Assembly: GCA_030731175.1 (NCBI GenBank) | Contig: JANQUM010000124.1 | Coordinates: 1-8,497, forward strand | Origin: Spirosomataceae bacterium | GTDB taxonomy: Bacteria; Bacteroidota; Bacteroidia; Cytophagales; Spirosomataceae | Direction of reading: 5' to 3' | DNA length: 8,497 nucleotides | Shown: piece by piece, positions 6,463 through 8,497 of the stretch | Position numbering within the stretch: the stretch's first letter is position 1 | How the letters are laid out: every line of letters begins with the position of its first letter | The notes under the pieces: generated by a model | Told to the model about the DNA's origin: nothing | Seen by the model: only the letters and a program-made list of their open reading frames with translations | The model's database searches: none | Program-made: the position numbers and the translations under genes

Positions 6463-6498
6463 AGCAAAAATCTTGCCTAAATGGCGTAGATTTTTGCT
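6463..6498. terminator. Inverted repeat spanning the histidine kinase stop codon (possible weak terminator or attenuator)
   Basis: AGCAAAAATC (6463-6472) is the exact reverse complement of GATTTTTGCT (6489-6498). Inside, GCC (6475-6477) can pair with GGC (6483-6485) around a 5-nt loop. The kinase stop codon (6479-6477) lies in the hairpin, and the metalloprotease start is 30-40 nt downstream on the minus strand. The outer stem is AT-rich and the only T-run is within the 3' arm, so termination may be weak, and partial read-through into the protease gene is possible. The function is inferred from position. Confidence 0.45.
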
Positions 6499-8497
6499 TT
6501 ATTTTCCGTAAAATAACCGAATTCTTCTATCAAAAGCTGGTAAAGTTGCTCAAAGTTGCTCAAATCTCCTTTTTTCGCGGGTTCTTCTATCTTTCTGGTA
6601 AGTTCGTGAATAAGCATTAAACCAATCGTGCCAGAATTCCCTTTGAGCGTATGTAGCTCCTGCTGTATCAATTTAAGATCCTTATTTTTAAATCCAGTTA
6701 GCGTATTTTCGAGTTGTTCACGGGCTTCGGTTTCGAAATCATCAAAAACCGTTTTTAGCATTTCAACACCCACCATTTCTTTCAAACTATTAATTACTTC
6801 AAAATCAAATCGGGGAATTTCTTCCGTGATGATTTGCTCGTCAACTAAGAGATTTTCAGTTTTTTTGCTAACCGAGTTCTGCGTTTTTTTGTTGAGAGAA
6901 CTAAATAATTCATGAACTTTTTGTAGCAACAGCGTAGCTCGAATTGGCTTCGGAATATACGAATCCATACCATTTTTGAGAAAACGCTCTTTGTCATTTT
7001 GCATAGAATACGCCGTCATCGCTACCACAATTGGCATACTTTCACCGTGATTTGCCCGCAGTACTTTGGTAGTTTCTAAACCGTCCATTTCCGGCATTTG
7101 GATATCCATCAAGATAATATCAAATTTTGAATTATCGGGTTTCAACGCAACGGCTTCGCTTCCGCTTGATGCTGTTATTACGCTACAACCTGCTTTTAAC
7201 AGAATTTCGGAAGCTACTTTTCGGTTAATTGCGTTATCGTCAACGAGTAAAATAGTTGGGGCAATTCCGTTTTGAAAATAGGCAGAAAATGGTTTTTCTT
7301 CATCAATTGCAGCCGTACTCACTTGCTCCGTAGTAGGATTTGACTGTATTGTGAACCAAAAAGTACTTCCTTCATTCGGCGTTGAGCGAACCCCCATTCT
7401 ACCGTTCATTTGGCGGCATAATTCCTTTGAAATTGCCAAGCCGAGTCCTGTTCCTCCGAAAGATTTTTTGGTCGAATTATCTACTTGCTGAAATGCATTG
7501 AAGAGCAATTTTTGGTTTTCTTCCGAAATTCCAATGCCAGAATCGCTAATCTCAAATAAGATTTCGTTTTCAACGTGAGAAACAATGACCCTCACCTTCC
7601 CATTTTCGGTAAATTTTAAAGCGTTTGAAGTCAAATTGGACAAAATTTGCAACAAACGGGTTTGATCTCCCAGTATATACCTCGGCACTTCGGGGTGAAT
7701 AGTTGCTACTAATTCGTTATTTTTATCAATAGCTCGTTGTTTAAATAACGCCGTTAGTCTGCCGATAACGTCGTGGAGGTCCATAGGATTGATGCTCAAC
7801 TCCATTTTTCCAGCTTCAATCTTAGATAAGTCTAAAATATCATTCAGGATAATTAACAGCGTTTCCGAAGATTTTTTAATTGTTTCTACGTAATCCTTTT
7901 GCTCGGCGGCGAGCGGAGTTTGAATCAAAACGTCAATCATACCGATGATGCCGTTCATCGGAGTTCGGATTTCGTGACTCATATTGGCAAGAAATTGCTC
8001 TTTGATTTTAAGCGATTGCTCCGCTCCTTCTTTGGCGTGTTTCAGTTCTTCAGCGTACGTTCGTAGCTCTGTAATATCACGGGCAATTCCCTCGATCTCA
8101 ACGGGCAGCCCACGGTCGTTCCGAATCATACGAATATTGAGCATAAACTGCCGCAGCTCTTTGTCTTTTCTCCTAACATTTACCTCAAAATTAGTAACGT
8201 TTCCGTCTTTCAAAACCGACTTTATATTTTGTGAACTTCCGGTTGCATCCACAAAAAACTGATCTACTTTTTTACCCAAAACCTCAGTCAAGTCATACCC
8301 CGTGTGCGTTTTTACCGATGGTGAAATCATGGTGACAACACCGTTGAGGTCGGTGCGGTAATAAATATCGATAAACGATTCGATGATATTTCGGAACTTC
8401 TCCTCGCTTTTTTGAATGCTGACTAAGGCCCCGCGTTTGTCTGTTATATTTCGAGCAATTCCGCAAACTTCTTCGATACTACCGTCAGTTGCCGAAA
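6477..8497 (-). CDS. Hybrid sensor histidine kinase, PAS-PAS-HisKA-HATPase-REC-HPt (5' end beyond right edge)
   Basis: 672 residues are visible; the frame stays open to the window edge, so the Met at 8330 is internal. Numbered from that Met, with 55 residues before it: the tail of one PAS/PAC domain (GIARNITDKR, about 8431-8462); a second PAS from SEEKFRNII (upstream) to GIARDITELR (81-90); a short coiled coil; HisKA with FLANMSHEIRTPMNG, phospho-acceptor H119; HATPase with N box SNALKF (235-240), DSGIGIS (263-269) and GGTGLGLAISKEL (292-304); a receiver with D364/D365, phospho-acceptor D409 in ILMDIQMPEMDG, T439 and K461; and HPt with HTLKGNSGTIG, H560. All phosphorelay residues are intact. 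No transmembrane segment is seen in the visible part. The signal and final response regulator are unknown; no regulator gene is adjacent. The metalloprotease gene follows after 43 nt. Confidence 0.95.
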   Translation of the reverse strand, partial: SATDGSIEEVCGIARNITDKRGALVSIQKSEEKFRNIIESFIDIYYRTDLNGVVTMISPSVKTHTGYDLTEVLGKKVDQFFVDATGSSQNIKSVLKDGNVTNFEVNVRRKDKELRQFMLNIRMIRNDRGLPVEIEGIARDITELRTYAEELKHAKEGAEQSLKIKEQFLANMSHEIRTPMNGIIGMIDVLIQTPLAAEQKDYVETIKKSSETLLIILNDILDLSKIEAGKMELSINPMDLHDVIGRLTALFKQRAIDKNNELVATIHPEVPRYILGDQTRLLQILSNLTSNALKFTENGKVRVIVSHVENEILFEISDSGIGISEENQKLLFNAFQQVDNSTKKSFGGTGLGLAISKELCRQMNGRMGVRSTPNEGSTFWFTIQSNPTTEQVSTAAIDEEKPFSAYFQNGIAPTILLVDDNAINRKVASEILLKAGCSVITASSGSEAVALKPDNSKFDIILMDIQMPEMDGLETTKVLRANHGESMPIVVAMTAYSMQNDKERFLKNGMDSYIPKPIRATLLLQKVHELFSSLNKKTQNSVSKKTENLLVDEQIITEEIPRFDFEVINSLKEMVGVEMLKTVFDDFETEAREQLENTLTGFKNKDLKLIQQELHTLKGNSGTIGLMLIHELTRKIEEPAKKGDLSNFEQLYQLLIEEFGYFTENKAKIYAI
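6542..6564. repeat. 10-bp tandem repeat AAAGTTGCTC (2.3 copies) inside the kinase HPt region
   Basis: The unit AAAGTTGCTC is repeated exactly with period 10 and followed by AAA. Because 10 is not a multiple of 3, the copies are read in different frames; they encode the residues around LSNFEQLYQ in the last HPt helix. The reading frame continues normally to the kinase stop. It looks like a small slippage duplication or chance. Confidence 0.75.

Noticed and set aside
1..8497. Search for CRISPR repeats, tRNA or rRNA genes, insertion-sequence ends, transposase or phage genes, and toxin-antitoxin or defence gene pairs
   Set aside because: None was seen. Nearly all of the window is occupied by recognisable core-type genes and there is no gene-free stretch above 200 bases.

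Overview
The window looks like a chromosomal segment from a Bacteroidota bacterium, most likely of the Cytophagales type. The grounds are a secreted M43 metalloprotease with a type IX secretion C-terminal tail and Cytophaga-style Ig-like modules, a promoter matching the Bacteroidetes -33/-7 consensus, a Bacteroidetes-type ApaG, AT-rich intergenic DNA (roughly 40% G+C overall, judged by eye) and no Shine-Dalgarno sequences. The exact genus cannot be told from this sequence.

Layout, left to right. (1) On the minus strand, apaG is followed after 3 nt by the first codons of a gene that leaves the window on the left, probably a SAM-dependent methyltransferase with the HSPFV-type N-terminus. (2) On the plus strand, rfbB and rfbA encode the first two steps of dTDP-deoxysugar synthesis (glucose-1-phosphate to dTDP-glucose to dTDP-4-keto-6-deoxyglucose). 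They end at a strong symmetric hairpin terminator. (3) On the minus strand is a small exported NTF2-fold (lumazine-binding-like) protein with a basic tail. (4) Diverging from it on the plus strand is a BON-LysM protein closely resembling E. coli Kbp/YgaU, behind a consensus Bacteroidetes promoter and followed by a second hairpin terminator. (5) On the minus strand is a large secreted M43 metalloprotease with no ATG at its start. (6) Upstream of it in the same direction is a hybrid histidine kinase (PAS-PAS-HisKA-HATPase-REC-HPt) whose N-terminus runs off the right edge.

Genes that plausibly work together are rfbB with rfbA (same pathway) and perhaps the kinase with the protease (same strand, 43 nt apart, with an inverted repeat between them). 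The remaining neighbours look like housekeeping or stress genes in alternating orientation. I see no tRNA, rRNA, CRISPR array, insertion sequence or phage gene, and no convincing new multi-gene system. The points most worth a second look are the non-ATG start of the protease, its duplicated Ig-like modules, the inverted repeat over the kinase stop codon, the incomplete rfb set and the tailed NTF2-like exported protein.
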